This document shows positions 23,629 through 33,861 of a DNA stretch of 64,000 nt, piece after piece. A model generated the notes under the pieces. It saw nothing but the letters and a program-made list of their open reading frames with translations. It did not search any database and had not been told where the DNA came from. Location of the stretch: the NCBI GenBank assembly GCA_000153445.1, contig CH672396.1, positions 810,172-874,171 of the forward strand, given 5' to 3'. Source of the DNA: a gamma proteobacterium HTCC2207. Its GTDB lineage: Bacteria > Pseudomonadota > Gammaproteobacteria > Pseudomonadales > Porticoccaceae. How positions within the stretch are numbered: the stretch's first letter is position 1; each line of letters begins with the position of its first letter. The position numbers and the translations under genes are program-made.

Positions 23629-25116
23629 CTAGAGTGACGAGGGTGCAGAATCTTCCCATTCACTAATTGGCTGCTGGTCTTCTACATTTTGCTGTTCCAG
23701 TTGCTGGGACAGTTCATGCAATTCTAAATAGCGCGTGTAGTAGCGAATATTATCCACATAAATCACCGGTTCATTGCCCCGAGCATAACCGTACTTGAGT
23801 GAGGGGTAATATTGTTTATTGCTCAGCTTGGGTAAGTGCTGCCGCACATGCTCCCATTGATCTGGATCCTGGCCATTGCGCTGGGTAAGAATGCGCGCAT
23901 CTTCCATATGCCCAAAACCAACATTGTAGGCCGCCAGAGCCAGCAGCGTGCGGTCGGGTTCGTTAATCCGCTTTGGTAAGCGGGAACGGAGTTTCGACAG
24001 ATAGGCGGCGCCGCCAGTCAGGCTTTGTTGAGGGTCGAGGCGATTGTTTATTTTCATTTCCCGAGCGGTCGTCAGTGTCAGCATCATCAAGCCGCGCACC
24101 CCTGTTGGCGAGCGTGCTTTCGGATTCCAATGAGATTCTTGATAGGCCACTGCGGCCAACAAATGCCAGTCGAAACCAAATTGCTCTGCGGCCTGCTTAA
24201 ACAGCGGTTCATAATTGGGTAGCCTGCTGTTAACTAACTGACCAAATCGCTGAGAGCCGGCCACAGAAAAATTGTCTGCCTGTTCCAGTAGGTCATTTTT
24301 CAAGGCCGCCAATTCGCCGCTGGCGCTATAGTCGCGAAGAAAGCGGTTGGCTGCAGCAAGCAGGGTGCCGTCGCCATGGCGTGGGAATGCCCAGCCAACA
24401 GGCTGAGAATCGGAAATATCGATGGCCCTGCGCACTTGGGGGTAGATATGCCGGCTTACCAGATAGGCCAGTGAGTCCACTACGGTATAGGCGATTTCAC
24501 GGTCGTGAACCATGCGCAGTAATTCACTCATTTCGACGTTTGTGTCTTCACGCCAATTAAATTCCGGGTATTGCCGAGCCCAGTGTTTGACCTGTTCGCT
24601 ATGGGAAGACCCTTTGACAATTAATAACTCACCATCGAGGTCGGCGAAAGATCGTGGGCGCGGAGAGCCCCGGCGATACACTAAATATTGTGTGACCTCG
24701 AGGTAGGGGTCGCTAAAGTGCAGCGACTTGCGGCGGCTCTCAGTAATGGTGATATTAGAGCCGGCAAAATTGCCTTCGGGACCTCCCACTGAGAGCAGTA
24801 AGGCTTGCAGGTTAGGCTTAGAACGCACCACTAGCTCCACGCCGAGGCTTTCGGCAAAGGCTTTGGCAAGCAGGTACTCAAGGCCGTTTTTACCCCTGCC
24901 GTCTTCATAATAGGTGGTTGGGCCGTCCACTGTGAGCATCTGCAGGGTGCCACTGAGCTGAACCTGTTCGAGGTCGCTGATGCGAGTGCTGCTACTAAAA
25001 TAGATTAAAAATAATGCGGCGATAAAGGTCAGAGTAATACGTGTGCCAGTGCGTCTTGCGCTGACAGGCAATCGAGTTAAAAGCTTTTTAAAAAGTCCGA
25101 GCAAAGCGCTCTCCAA
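23629..25116 (-). CDS. mltF: Membrane-bound lytic murein transglycosylase F
   Basis: A 495-residue two-domain protein. After a short cytoplasmic start and one membrane anchor (about residues 27-42) comes a solute-binding-protein-3-like domain (about 50-275) and a C-terminal SLT goose-lysozyme-like domain (about 300-460). The catalytic Glu is in AVAYQESHWNPKARSPTGVRG. MltF cuts glycan strands of peptidoglycan to 1,6-anhydro products, which AmpD (start at 63726) later processes. The only fitting start is TTG at 25116. It is divergent from purL, the same neighbour as in E. coli. Confidence 0.93.
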   Translation of the reverse strand: MESALLGLFKKLLTRLPVSARRTGTRITLTFIAALFLIYFSSSTRISDLEQVQLSGTLQMLTVDGPTTYYEDGRGKNGLEYLLAKAFAESLGVELVVRSKPNLQALLLSVGGPEGNFAGSNITITESRRKSLHFSDPYLEVTQYLVYRRGSPRPRSFADLDGELLIVKGSSHSEQVKHWARQYPEFNWREDTNVEMSELLRMVHDREIAYTVVDSLAYLVSRHIYPQVRRAIDISDSQPVGWAFPRHGDGTLLAAANRFLRDYSASGELAALKNDLLEQADNFSVAGSQRFGQLVNSRLPNYEPLFKQAAEQFGFDWHLLAAVAYQESHWNPKARSPTGVRGLMMLTLTTAREMKINNRLDPQQSLTGGAAYLSKLRSRLPKRINEPDRTLLALAAYNVGFGHMEDARILTQRNGQDPDQWEHVRQHLPKLSNKQYYPSLKYGYARGNEPVIYVDNIRYYTRYLELHELSQQLEQQNVEDQQPISEWEDSAPSSL

Positions 25117-25306
25117 AATATCCCGATATGACTGCTCTACATAGCCGTTGTCGATGACTGTTTGCGCATCGCAGACGATATTCGTTGCAAAATGTCTTTC
25201 CCTAAAAGAATTGTACAGGCTTTACTCAATTCTATCTGCCTACCGACAGATTTTTCAGCTAGAATACCCCGCTTTCTAATTCGAAAGTTTTGCGAGCACT
25301 GCCTCT

Positions 25307-28300
25307 ATGATGATCCTCACCGGCGCACCTTCCCTGTCTGCCTTTAGAAGTAAAAAACTCCTTTCAACTCTGCAGCAAACTGTGCCCTCTACGGCGTCAG
25401 TTTATGCCGAATATGTGCATTTTGCTGAGCTTAGCCAACCGCTTTCCGAAAGTGGGGTGGAAACGCTTCAGGCACTGCTGACCTATGGTCCGCGAGAGGA
25501 AAAGACGTCTACTGTGGGGCAGCTTATTTTAGTGGTGCCAAGACCTGGAACGATTTCGCCCTGGTCGAGCAAGGCCACGGATATAGCTCACAATTGCGGT
25601 TTGGATCAGGTTGTTAGAGTGGAGCGCGGCACTGCCTACTATGTGCAGGGCGAAGAACTGTTCACAGCCAAGCAGTTGGCTGACCTAAGTGCTGAACTGC
25701 ATGACCGTATGGTTGAAACCGTGCTTGAAGAGCTGCAGCAGGCAGAGGTTTTATTTAGTCACCAAGAGCCAGCGCCAGTGACCAGTGTCGATACATTGGG
25801 CGGTGGTGTTGATGCGCTGCGAAAAGCCAACGTTGAGCTGGGTCTGGCTCTGGCCGAAGATGAAATAGACTATCTGGTTGAGAGCTTTAAGGGGCTTGAG
25901 CGCAACCCCACCGATGTGGAGTTGATGATGTTTGCTCAGGCCAACTCAGAGCACTGCCGTCACAAAATATTTAATGCCAGCTGGACCCTCGATGGTGAAG
26001 ATCAGGAGCACTCTCTGTTTGGCATGATTCGCAATACCTATAAGGTCAACGGTGAGAATGTTCTCTCCGCTTATTCGGACAATGCCGCGGTAGTGGTTGG
26101 CACTGAGGGTGGCCGCTTCTACCCAGATCCGGCGACCAAGCTCTATGGCTATAGCCAAGAGCCGGTGCATCTGCTGATGAAGGTAGAGACTCACAATCAC
26201 CCAACTGCGATCTCTCCCTATGCCGGTGCCGGTACAGGTTCCGGTGGTGAAATCCGCGATGAAGGTGCAGTGGGACGCGGTTCAAAGCCCAAGGTGGGCT
26301 TGGTGGGCTTTAGTGTTTCCAATCTTAATATTCCCAACTATAAGCAGTCGTGGGAGGAGGCGTACGGCAAGCCTGAGCGCATTGTCTCGGCGTTGGATAT
26401 TATGCTTGAGGGTCCAATCGGTGGCGCTGCTTTTAATAATGAATTTGGTCGCCCGAATATCTGTGGCTATATGCGCAGCTTTGAAGTGGATTTTGACAAT
26501 CAGCGTCGCGGCTATCACAAGCCAATTATGATCGCTGGCGGTTACGGCAATATCCGCGCCGATCATGTCGGCAAGCCCGAATTTAAACCCGGTGCTCAGT
26601 TAATCGTGCTCGGTGGTCCAGCCATGTTGATTGGTCTCGGGGGTGGAGCTGCATCCTCTATGGCAACCGGTTCCAGTTCCGCGGATCTCGACTTTGCCTC
26701 GGTACAGCGCATGAACCCAGAGGTTGAGCGTCGCTGTCAGGAAGTGATCGATCAGTGCTGGCAGCAGGGTGACAACAACCCTATTGCCTTTATTCACGAT
26801 GTAGGTGCTGGCGGTCTCTCTAACGCTCTACCTGAGCTGGTTAAAGATGGCGGCACTGGCGGCCACTTCCAGTTGCGCAAGGTGCCCAACGATGAGCCGG
26901 GCATGGCGCCAGTGGCAATCTGGTGCAACGAAGCTCAAGAGCGCTATGTGCTGGCAATCGAACCTCGTGATCTAACGCGCTTTTTGGAAATCTGTCACCG
27001 TGAGCGCTGTCCAGTGGCCGTGGTCGGTGAAGCCGTTGAAGATAAAGCCATTATTGTCAGCGATAGCTATTTTAAAAATGATCCGGTGGATCTGCCGATG
27101 TCGGTACTGTTTGGCAAGGCGCCAAAGATGCACCGTGTTGCCGAGCGTGAGCAAGCTGAGGGCAAGCCTTTTGACACCGCTAAGCTCAATATTGAAGACG
27201 CGGTATTTCAGGTGCTGCGTCATCCCACGGTAGCCAGTAAAAATTATTTAATCACCATTGGTGACCGTACCGTTGGGGGTATGGTGGCTCGCGATCAGAT
27301 GGTGGGTCCCTGGCAGGTTCCGGTAGCGGACTGTGCTGTGACTACCGTGACTTACGACAGCACTGCTGGTGAAGCCATGGCCATGGGCGAGCGCACACCG
27401 TTGGCGTTGATTAATGCGCCGGCTTCAGGGCGTATGGCAATTGGTGAAGCGATTACCAATATAGCGGCTGCGCGAATTGGTCAGATGCAGGATATTAAGC
27501 TCTCGGCTAACTGGATGAGTGCGGCGGGTCACCCGGGTGAAGATGAAAAGCTCTATCGTGCGGTGCAGGCGGTGGGTATGAAGCTCTGTCCTGCTCTGGG
27601 TATTACTATTCCAGTGGGCAAGGACTCTATGTCCATGCGTACCACCTGGACTGATGGCGATGAAGACAAGGCAGTGACCTCTCCTATGTCGCTTATTATC
27701 ACCGCCTTTTCGCCCGTTCTCGATGTGCGTAAAACCCTTACCCCGCAACTGCGGACCGATGTTGGCGAAACTCAGTTGTTACTGCTCGACTTGGGTGCTG
27801 GTGCCATGCGCATGGGTGGCTCGATTCTCGCTCAAGTGAATCAGCAGATGGGTGATACAGCACCGGATTTAGATAATTCCGCGCTATTGAAAAATTTCTT
27901 TGATGCCATGCAGATATCAATCGAGCAGGGCGATATTCTCGCCTATCACGACCGCTCTGATGGCGGGCTGCTGGCCACATTGGTTGAGATGTCATTTGCC
28001 GGTCGTGTGGGTATCTCTGTAGATGTCTTTGGCCTCGGTGAGGACCCAATCGCGGCGCTGTTTAATGAAGAGCTAGGTGCTGTGATTCAAGTGTCGGCCG
28101 AGCACACTAATGCGGTGGCTGAGCGCTTTAGCGATGCAGGTGTCGATGTGCATCTGCTAGGCGGTTTAAATAATCATCAGACTGTCGAGATTATCAATAA
28201 GAAAAGTCCTCTATTTAAGCGCTCGCGAGCAGATTTGCAGCGCACTTGGAGTGAGACCTCTTATCGTATGGCAGCACTGCGTGACAATGCGGACTGCGCC

Positions 28301-29179
28301 TGGGAAGAGTTCGACAATATTGCCAGTGATGATCCGGGTCTGTCGGTGAACCTGAGTTATGACCCCAGCGACGATATAGCTGCACCCTATGTAAATTCCG
28401 GTGTTAGGCCCGCTGTGGCGATTTTGCGAGAGCAGGGCGTCAACAGTCATCTGGAGATGGCCGCGGCATTTGATCGCGCTGGCTTTGATGCAGTGGATGT
28501 CCATATGAGTGATCTGCTGGCCGGCCGTCGACAGTTGAGTGACTTTGGCGGTGTAATTGCCTGTGGCGGTTTCTCCTATGGTGATGTTTTGGGTGCCGGT
28601 GAAGGCTGGGCCAAAACAGTGTTATTTAATGAGCAGATTCGCGACCAGTTTCAGGCCTTTTTCCAGCGTCCGGATAGCTTTAGTCTCGGTGTTTGCAATG
28701 GCTGTCAGATGCTCAGCAACCTCAAGACATTGATTCCCGGTGCCGAGCTATGGCCGCGTTTTGTGCGCAATCACTCGGAGCAGTTTGAGGCGCGTTTCTC
28801 GCTAGTGCGGGTTGAAGAGTCGCCCTCTATATTCTTGCAGGGTATGGCGGGATCCCATATGCCGATTGCTATTTCTCACGGCGAGGGGCGTGCGGAGTTC
28901 TCTTCGCAGAAGGCTATGGATCGCTTGCTGGCAAGCAATCAGGTAGCCATGCGTTTCCTTAATAATCAGGGCCAAATTGCGGCCACTTATCCGGCCAATC
29001 CCAATGGTTCACCCGATGGTATTACCGGTGTTTCCAGCAGCGACGGCCGCGCCACATTGATGATGCCGCACCCTGAGCGAGTGTATCGCACAGTGCAGAA
29101 TTCTTGGCATCCAGATGACTGGGGTGAAGATGGTGCCTGGATGCGTATCTTCAGAAACGCACGCAAATTTGTCGATTAA
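25307..29179 (+). CDS. purL: Phosphoribosylformylglycinamidine synthase (FGAM synthase)
   Basis: A 1290-residue single-chain PurL, close to the E. coli length (1295), catalysing the fourth step of purine synthesis with glutamine and ATP. Order of parts: N-terminal domain (to about 140), linker, two AIR-synthase-like halves with [12 protein letters not shown] and [13 protein letters not shown] as ATP and substrate motifs, and a C-terminal glutaminase. The glutaminase nucleophile is Cys1130 in GVCNGCQML, and the His-Glu pair is in HPERVYR. The start is the first of two adjacent ATG codons, as in other gammaproteobacteria. Confidence 0.97.
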   Translation: MMILTGAPSLSAFRSKKLLSTLQQTVPSTASVYAEYVHFAELSQPLSESGVETLQALLTYGPREEKTSTVGQLILVVPRPGTISPWSSKATDIAHNCGLDQVVRVERGTAYYVQGEELFTAKQLADLSAELHDRMVETVLEELQQAEVLFSHQEPAPVTSVDTLGGGVDALRKANVELGLALAEDEIDYLVESFKGLERNPTDVELMMFAQANSEHCRHKIFNASWTLDGEDQEHSLFGMIRNTYKVNGENVLSAYSDNAAVVVGTEGGRFYPDPATKLYGYSQEPVHLLMKVETHNHPTAISPYAGAGTGSGGEIRDEGAVGRGSKPKVGLVGFSVSNLNIPNYKQSWEEAYGKPERIVSALDIMLEGPIGGAAFNNEFGRPNICGYMRSFEVDFDNQRRGYHKPIMIAGGYGNIRADHVGKPEFKPGAQLIVLGGPAMLIGLGGGAASSMATGSSSADLDFASVQRMNPEVERRCQEVIDQCWQQGDNNPIAFIHDVGAGGLSNALPELVKDGGTGGHFQLRKVPNDEPGMAPVAIWCNEAQERYVLAIEPRDLTRFLEICHRERCPVAVVGEAVEDKAIIVSDSYFKNDPVDLPMSVLFGKAPKMHRVAEREQAEGKPFDTAKLNIEDAVFQVLRHPTVASKNYLITIGDRTVGGMVARDQMVGPWQVPVADCAVTTVTYDSTAGEAMAMGERTPLALINAPASGRMAIGEAITNIAAARIGQMQDIKLSANWMSAAGHPGEDEKLYRAVQAVGMKLCPALGITIPVGKDSMSMRTTWTDGDEDKAVTSPMSLIITAFSPVLDVRKTLTPQLRTDVGETQLLLLDLGAGAMRMGGSILAQVNQQMGDTAPDLDNSALLKNFFDAMQISIEQGDILAYHDRSDGGLLATLVEMSFAGRVGISVDVFGLGEDPIAALFNEELGAVIQVSAEHTNAVAERFSDAGVDVHLLGGLNNHQTVEIINKKSPLFKRSRADLQRTWSETSYRMAALRDNADCAWEEFDNIASDDPGLSVNLSYDPSDDIAAPYVNSGVRPAVAILREQGVNSHLEMAAAFDRAGFDAVDVHMSDLLAGRRQLSDFGGVIACGGFSYGDVLGAGEGWAKTVLFNEQIRDQFQAFFQRPDSFSLGVCNGCQMLSNLKTLIPGAELWPRFVRNHSEQFEARFSLVRVEESPSIFLQGMAGSHMPIAISHGEGRAEFSSQKAMDRLLASNQVAMRFLNNQGQIAATYPANPNGSPDGITGVSSSDGRATLMMPHPERVYRTVQNSWHPDDWGEDGAWMRIFRNARKFVD

Positions 29180-29220
29180 TCTTATAGACTAGCCAAACTA
29201 GATAGCCAGGAGGCTGTGCA

Positions 29221-29484
29221 ATGTCAAAGCTACCCAATGAAGCAGAGTTGTTTAAGAAGGCACTTCAGGTCGGTGCGGTGTATGCCAAGAAGCGGGCCTA
29301 CGGCGAGATAGAAGAGACTGACTCGGTGAAGCTCAAGGTTGAGTTTATCTATAAGGTGCTGGTGGAAGATAAGCTTATTCAGCCATTGGCGAAAGAGAAT
29401 ATTAGCGATCCGAATATGCGTCATAAGTTGGCACTGTGGTTATCGCGGCAGTTGCCGGAGGGGCATGCACTGTTAAAAGAATGA
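29221..29484 (+). CDS. Small uncharacterised protein, possibly DUF5062-like
   Basis: An 87-residue soluble, helical protein (KLPNEAELFKKALQVGAVYAKKR at the N-terminus) preceded by a strong AGGAGG ribosome site, so it is very likely expressed. It starts 41 bp after purL and may share its transcript. The sequence recalls the small DUF5062 proteins of marine gammaproteobacteria, from memory only. No catalytic motif, metal site or membrane segment is visible, and no function can be offered. Confidence 0.7.
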   Translation: MSKLPNEAELFKKALQVGAVYAKKRAYGEIEETDSVKLKVEFIYKVLVEDKLIQPLAKENISDPNMRHKLALWLSRQLPEGHALLKE

Positions 29485-29497
29485 TGGTCGCTTTGTC

Positions 29498-29621
29498 TGT
29501 CACCCCAGTAATTCTGCCCTATGTTATCTCGACAGAGCGCAGCGACGAGAGATCTCACCACCTGACTCCTGCCTCTTCACATTCGTTCGAGCTAACAAAG
29601 CGTTACCGCCCGCGGGATGAC
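29498..29621. repeat. REP/MITE-like element 3 (degenerate)
   Basis: This element starts TGTCACCCC (29498-29506) and ends CGGGATGAC (29613-29621), matching the terminal pattern of the elements at 18868-19212. Inside is a TATCTCGAC...GAGAGATCTC block near 29524-29558. It fills most of the space between the small gene and rnpB. Confidence 0.5.
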
Positions 29622-29657
29622 TGCCAACAAACGCTCATAACATCCCCATAGCTGTGC

Positions 29658-29663
29658 TATTAT
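29658..29663 (+). promoter_or_regulatory. rnpB promoter -10 element
   Basis: TATTAT sits eight bases before the first base of the RNase P RNA. No strong -35 hexamer is visible. Confidence 0.55.
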
Positions 29664-29670
29664 TCCGCCC

Positions 29671-30050
<380 letters not shown>

Positions 30051-30140
30051 CCTAATTTTTGTAGGCAATTCATTCGAATTGTCTATTCCATTAAAATATA
30101 TAAAAGCCTTAAAATAGTAAAAATTATTCTTAAAACTGCG

Positions 30141-30173
30141 TAAAGCTAGAAGTTACATTAACTTCTAGCTTTA
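30141..30173. other. Perfect 13-bp-stem hairpin downstream of rnpB
   Basis: TAAAGCTAGAAGT (30141-30153) and its complement (30161-30173) flank a seven-base loop. There is no T run, so it is not a clear terminator. It could protect or terminate read-through from rnpB. Confidence 0.5.
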
Positions 30174-30285
30174 GCCATATGTTTTATATTGTGAAATATT
30201 TAAGCTCTTCTGAGCTACCTTTCACAAACTGAAGAAATCGCTGGAACTTACTGATTTTATTCACTTTTTCAGCCCTCACTGAGCC

Positions 30286-30314
30286 TTGACATTACCCCTA
30301 GCTGTGCATAGTGT
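30286..30314 (+). promoter_or_regulatory. Promoter of the division/cell-wall cluster
   Basis: TTGACA (30286-30291) is followed after 17 bases by TAGTGT (30309-30314, four of six to consensus). This puts transcription start near 30321, just before the MraZ boxes and about 97 bp before the mraZ start. Confidence 0.6.
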
Positions 30315-30321
30315 ACACATA

Positions 30322-30355
30322 TGGGTAAAAGTGGCGAAAAGTGGCAAATATGGCT
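30322..30355 (+). promoter_or_regulatory. MraZ-binding boxes (TGGN repeats)
   Basis: TGGGT (30322), TGGCG (30332), TGGCA (30342) and TGGCT (30351) are spaced ten, ten and nine bases apart, separated by A-rich pentamers. This is the helical-turn spacing of known MraZ operators (TGGGN repeats) and lies just downstream of the promoter. Autoregulation of mraZ and the cluster is expected. Confidence 0.75.
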
Positions 30356-30417
30356 CCCAATATCAGCAAAAAAGAGATTGAGGACCGGGCCGATCAAAAA
30401 GTGTGAAGGGGTAGTAA

Positions 30418-30885
30418 GTGTTTAAGGGTAGCGATCCAATCAATATGGACACCAAAGGCCGGATGGCAATTCCGACCCGCTACCGTCCCCTGCTCGACGA
30501 AATCTGCTCCAGTGATCTGGTTATCACTATCGATATGAAGTCCGCCTGCTTAACCCTTTCACCGTTGCCCGAATGGAAAAAATTCGAAGAAAAAGTTGCC
30601 GCCTTGCCTGCTCTGGATGAGCTTGGCGAGATGTTGAGCCGCTTTGTTGTAGGTCAGGCTAAAGATCTTCAGGTCGATGGCAGTGGTCGTATTCTGATTC
30701 CGCCAGAATTGCGCGGTTATGCTCAGTTGGAGAAAAAGTTGGTATTGGTAGGCCGTAGTCAACGTCTCGAAATCTGGTCTGAAGAGAACTGGAATGCAGA
30801 GCGTGAGAAGTCACAAGAAACTTACCGCAGCATGCTTCTCGACCGCGACAATATGTCGGATGCATTGAAGAATCTCTCTTGGTAG
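30418..30885 (+). CDS. mraZ: Transcriptional regulator MraZ
   Basis: A 155-residue protein with two tandem SpoVT/AbrB-like half-domains. The first is around residues 5-50 (GSDPINMDTKGRMAIPTRYRPLL) and the second around 80-125 (LQVDGSGRILIPPELR). MraZ forms a ring oligomer that binds TGGN repeats in its own promoter and represses the division cluster. The start is GTG at 30418 after AAGGGG. First gene of the cluster. Confidence 0.96.
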   Translation: MFKGSDPINMDTKGRMAIPTRYRPLLDEICSSDLVITIDMKSACLTLSPLPEWKKFEEKVAALPALDELGEMLSRFVVGQAKDLQVDGSGRILIPPELRGYAQLEKKLVLVGRSQRLEIWSEENWNAEREKSQETYRSMLLDRDNMSDALKNLSW

Positions 30886-30893
30886 GGGCCGCC

Positions 30894-31823
30894 GTGAAAA
30901 CGATTGAAAAGCCGGCGCACACCAGCGTTTTGTTGCACGAGGCAATAGATGCGGTGGTTACGGATCCGGATGGATTTTATATAGATGGCACCTTTGGTCG
31001 CGGCGGGCATACGGCCGAGTTGCTTTCAAGACTGTCTGAGCACGGCCGAGTACTCGCCATTGATAAAGACCCTCAGGCAATTGAGGCGGGGCGCAAGCGT
31101 TTTGCTGACGACAGCCGATTAACCATAGTTCATGGGTCATTTGCCGATATGGGCGATTGGCGTGAAGGGCGTGAGGTTACCGGAGTATTGCTCGATTTGG
31201 GTGTCTCCTCACCGCAGTTGGATCAGGCGGAGCGCGGGTTTAGTTTTATGCGTGATGGGCCATTGGATATGCGCATGGATACCAGCTCCGGACTATCAGC
31301 CGCGGAGTGGATTGACACTGCAGCTGAGGCTGATATTGCCCAGGTGATCAAAGAGTTTGGCGAAGAGCGTTTTGCCAAGCGCATGGCGGCGGCTGTAGTG
31401 CGAGAGCGTGACCTAGCGCCGATCACTAGAACGGTGCAGCTGGCAAAAATATTGGCTGATGCGCACCCAGCTTGGGAGCGCGGTAAGCATCCGGCAACCA
31501 AGGCGTTTCAGGCGATCAGAATTTTTATCAATCGCGAGCTGGATGATTTGGTGGCGCTGTTGGAGCAGGTAATAGATTTATTGAAGATCGATGGTCGCCT
31601 AGTGGTTATTAGCTTCCATTCTCTCGAGGACCGCAAGGTTAAGCGCTTTATTCGCGATCAAGAACGCGGTATCAAGCTGCCGAAAAACCTCCCGGTTCGA
31701 GATGTAGAGCGCGGTGTTCGATTAAAGAAGATTGGCAAGGCAATTAAGCCTGAGGCAGTTGAGGTAGGCGGTAATGTCCGCTCGCGCAGCGCGGTGATGC
31801 GTGTTGCCGAGCGTGTTGCATGA
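30894..31823 (+). CDS. rsmH: 16S rRNA m4C1402 methyltransferase RsmH
   Basis: A 309-residue SAM-dependent methyltransferase (formerly MraW) that N4-methylates C1402 of 16S rRNA. The SAM site is in YIDGTFGRGGHTAELL, followed by LAIDKDPQAI and GVLLDLGVSSPQLD. GTG at 30894, just after AGGGG, is chosen over a TTG at 30879 that would overlap mraZ. Its stop overlaps the ftsL ATG. Confidence 0.96.
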   Translation: MKTIEKPAHTSVLLHEAIDAVVTDPDGFYIDGTFGRGGHTAELLSRLSEHGRVLAIDKDPQAIEAGRKRFADDSRLTIVHGSFADMGDWREGREVTGVLLDLGVSSPQLDQAERGFSFMRDGPLDMRMDTSSGLSAAEWIDTAAEADIAQVIKEFGEERFAKRMAAAVVRERDLAPITRTVQLAKILADAHPAWERGKHPATKAFQAIRIFINRELDDLVALLEQVIDLLKIDGRLVVISFHSLEDRKVKRFIRDQERGIKLPKNLPVRDVERGVRLKKIGKAIKPEAVEVGGNVRSRSAVMRVAERVA

Positions 31824-32101
31824 GTGCTTTGACAGGCCGCAACTCAGCGCAGATTGCGCTGCTTTGGATTGTTGTGTTGATCAGTGCGCTGGCGGTGGCT
31901 TATGCCAGCCATGTGTGCCGACAAAAGTATGACCAGTTGACAGCTCTCGAACGTGAGAAAAATCAATTACAGGTGGCTTACGGTAAATATTTACTGGAGC
32001 AGAGTGCCTGGGGATCGCTGCAGCGGATCGAGACAATGGCTAAGGAAGGTCTGGATATGCACAGTCCGCAGCCTCAGGAAATAATAATGGTGAAGCGATA
32101 A
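31820..32101 (+). CDS. ftsL: Cell division protein FtsL
   Basis: A 93-residue bitopic protein: short cytoplasmic start, one membrane helix (about residues 9-28, ALLWIVVLISALAVAYA) and a periplasmic coiled coil (about 32-75). FtsL joins FtsB and FtsQ in the complex that activates FtsW/FtsI at the septum. Identification rests on topology, size and position between rsmH and ftsI; the start overlaps the rsmH stop by four bases. Confidence 0.92.
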   Translation: MSALTGRNSAQIALLWIVVLISALAVAYASHVCRQKYDQLTALEREKNQLQVAYGKYLLEQSAWGSLQRIETMAKEGLDMHSPQPQEIIMVKR

Positions 32102-32103
32102 AA

Positions 32104-33861
32104 GTGGCTAAAAAGTCGATAAAAAATACCCTATCGCGCGGGCGTTACTACTTTGTAATGCTGGTCCTAGCTTCTCTGCCCCTGTTCGTTGCGGTCAAGA
32201 TTGCCCAACTTCAAGTTATGCCTAGCGAGGAGCATGGTGCAGAGTTTCTCCAAACTCAGGGCGATGCCCGCGCTATTCGCACTGAAACCATTCCCGGCCA
32301 CCGCGGTTTAATCACTGATCGAAATGGCCAGCCACTGGCGGTCAGCACGCCGGTTACTACCCTGATTGCCAATCCTAAGCGAGTTAATGAGCAGGCTCAG
32401 GTTGATGATCTGGCAAAGCTGGCGAAAGCCCTGAATATTTCCCTAGTGCAACTGCAAAGCCGCCTCGAACGTTACCGCAATAAATCTTTTATGTATCTGG
32501 CCCGCCAGTTGCCCAGTATTGAAGCTGACCGCATTCTCGATTTGCGCATACCGGGTGTATTTGGTCGCCAGGAATACAAGCGCTTTTACCCTGCCGGTGA
32601 AGTCACTGCTCAGTTGGTGGGTTTTACCGATATTAATGATGCAGGCCAAGAGGGTATGGAGTTGGCCTATAACGCGATTCTGGCTGGTGAGCCCGGTGCC
32701 AAAAAAGTGGTTAAAGACCTTGCCGGTCGAGTGATTAAAGATATCTCCCTGGTCAAGCCGGCCAATCATGGCAGCACTCTGCGCCTCAGCATTGATCTGC
32801 GTGTGCAGTACGCTGCCTACCGCGCGTTAAAAGCCTCAGTGCAAAGGCATCAGGCGAAATCGGGTTCGGTTATCGTGCTCGATGTGCATACCGGCGAAGT
32901 ATTGGCCATGGCCAACCAGCCCTCATTTAATCCCAATGACCGCTCCAATCTGCGGGTTGACTCGGTGCGCAATCGCTCTGTTATCGACATGATGGAGCCT
33001 GGCTCAACGGCTAAGCCCTTTACTATTTTGGCGGCTCTTGAGAGTGGTAAATTTAAGCCTGAGACGATTATTGATACCAGTCCTGGCTATCTAAAAGTGG
33101 CCTACAAAACCTTTATTGACCCCCGTGACTACGGTGATCTTGATCTGATCGGTATTCTTAATAAATCCAGCCAAGTGGGCACCACCAAGCTGGCATTGGC
33201 GCTCAATCCAGATAACACCCGAGAACTATTTGAGCGAATGGGTTTTGGTGAGGGTATCGGCAGTGGCTTTCCCGGTGAAACCGCTGGCAATTTGCCTGCC
33301 TATCGTAAATGGGATCCTGTTACTCAGGCCACCTACGCGTTCGGTTACGGTTTCAGCGCATCGCCATTGCAGCTGGCAAGAGCGTACTCGATTTTGGCCA
33401 ACGACGGATTGCGTCGTGAGGTCAGTATGACAGCGATCGATGAATACCAAGACGAAAGTGTCAGAGTGATCAATGCGGATATTGTAAAGACCGTCAGGCA
33501 GATGTTGGAAACTGCCGCCAGTGATCAGGGTACCGGCCGCCGTGCGCTTATCGATGGCTATTCAGTCGGTGGCAAGACAGGTACGGCAAGAAAGTTAAAA
33601 GCCACAGGCGGCTATGATGAAAATCGTCATATGTCTCTCTTCGCTGGTCTCTCACCGATCAATAATCCACGACTGGTTACCGTGGTGGTAATCGATGAGC
33701 CCAACGAAGATACCTATGCGGGCGGTCTAGTTGCTGCGCCGGTATTTTCTGAAGTTACCGGCAGTGCACTGCGTCTTCTGCAAGTGACGCCAGACGCTAT
33801 GAGCGCCGAGCGCAATATTGTCAGCTTGCCAACAACACTGGCGAAGCGGGGCGGTTTATGA
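32104..33861 (+). CDS. ftsI: Septal peptidoglycan transpeptidase FtsI (PBP3)
   Basis: A 585-residue class B penicillin-binding protein with one N-terminal membrane helix (about residues 16-36), the pedestal domain and a C-terminal transpeptidase. The active-site serine is Ser301 in MEPGSTAKPF (S-x-x-K) and the third motif is GGKTGTA. The second motif, normally SSN, reads Ser355-Ser356-Gln357 (codon CAA at 33172), an unusual change in the beta-lactam/peptide-binding triad. The start is GTG at 32104, two bases after ftsL. It crosslinks septal peptidoglycan together with FtsW. Confidence 0.95.
   Translation: MAKKSIKNTLSRGRYYFVMLVLASLPLFVAVKIAQLQVMPSEEHGAEFLQTQGDARAIRTETIPGHRGLITDRNGQPLAVSTPVTTLIANPKRVNEQAQVDDLAKLAKALNISLVQLQSRLERYRNKSFMYLARQLPSIEADRILDLRIPGVFGRQEYKRFYPAGEVTAQLVGFTDINDAGQEGMELAYNAILAGEPGAKKVVKDLAGRVIKDISLVKPANHGSTLRLSIDLRVQYAAYRALKASVQRHQAKSGSVIVLDVHTGEVLAMANQPSFNPNDRSNLRVDSVRNRSVIDMMEPGSTAKPFTILAALESGKFKPETIIDTSPGYLKVAYKTFIDPRDYGDLDLIGILNKSSQVGTTKLALALNPDNTRELFERMGFGEGIGSGFPGETAGNLPAYRKWDPVTQATYAFGYGFSASPLQLARAYSILANDGLRREVSMTAIDEYQDESVRVINADIVKTVRQMLETAASDQGTGRRALIDGYSVGGKTGTARKLKATGGYDENRHMSLFAGLSPINNPRLVTVVVIDEPNEDTYAGGLVAAPVFSEVTGSALRLLQVTPDAMSAERNIVSLPTTLAKRGGL

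Larger units (their letters stand above)
30051..30417. other. 367-bp gap between rnpB and mraZ
   Basis: AT-rich leader containing a 13-bp-stem hairpin (30141-30173), a sigma-70-type promoter (30286-30314) and an array of TGGN boxes (30322-30355). No protein-coding frame was seen. Confidence 0.7.
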
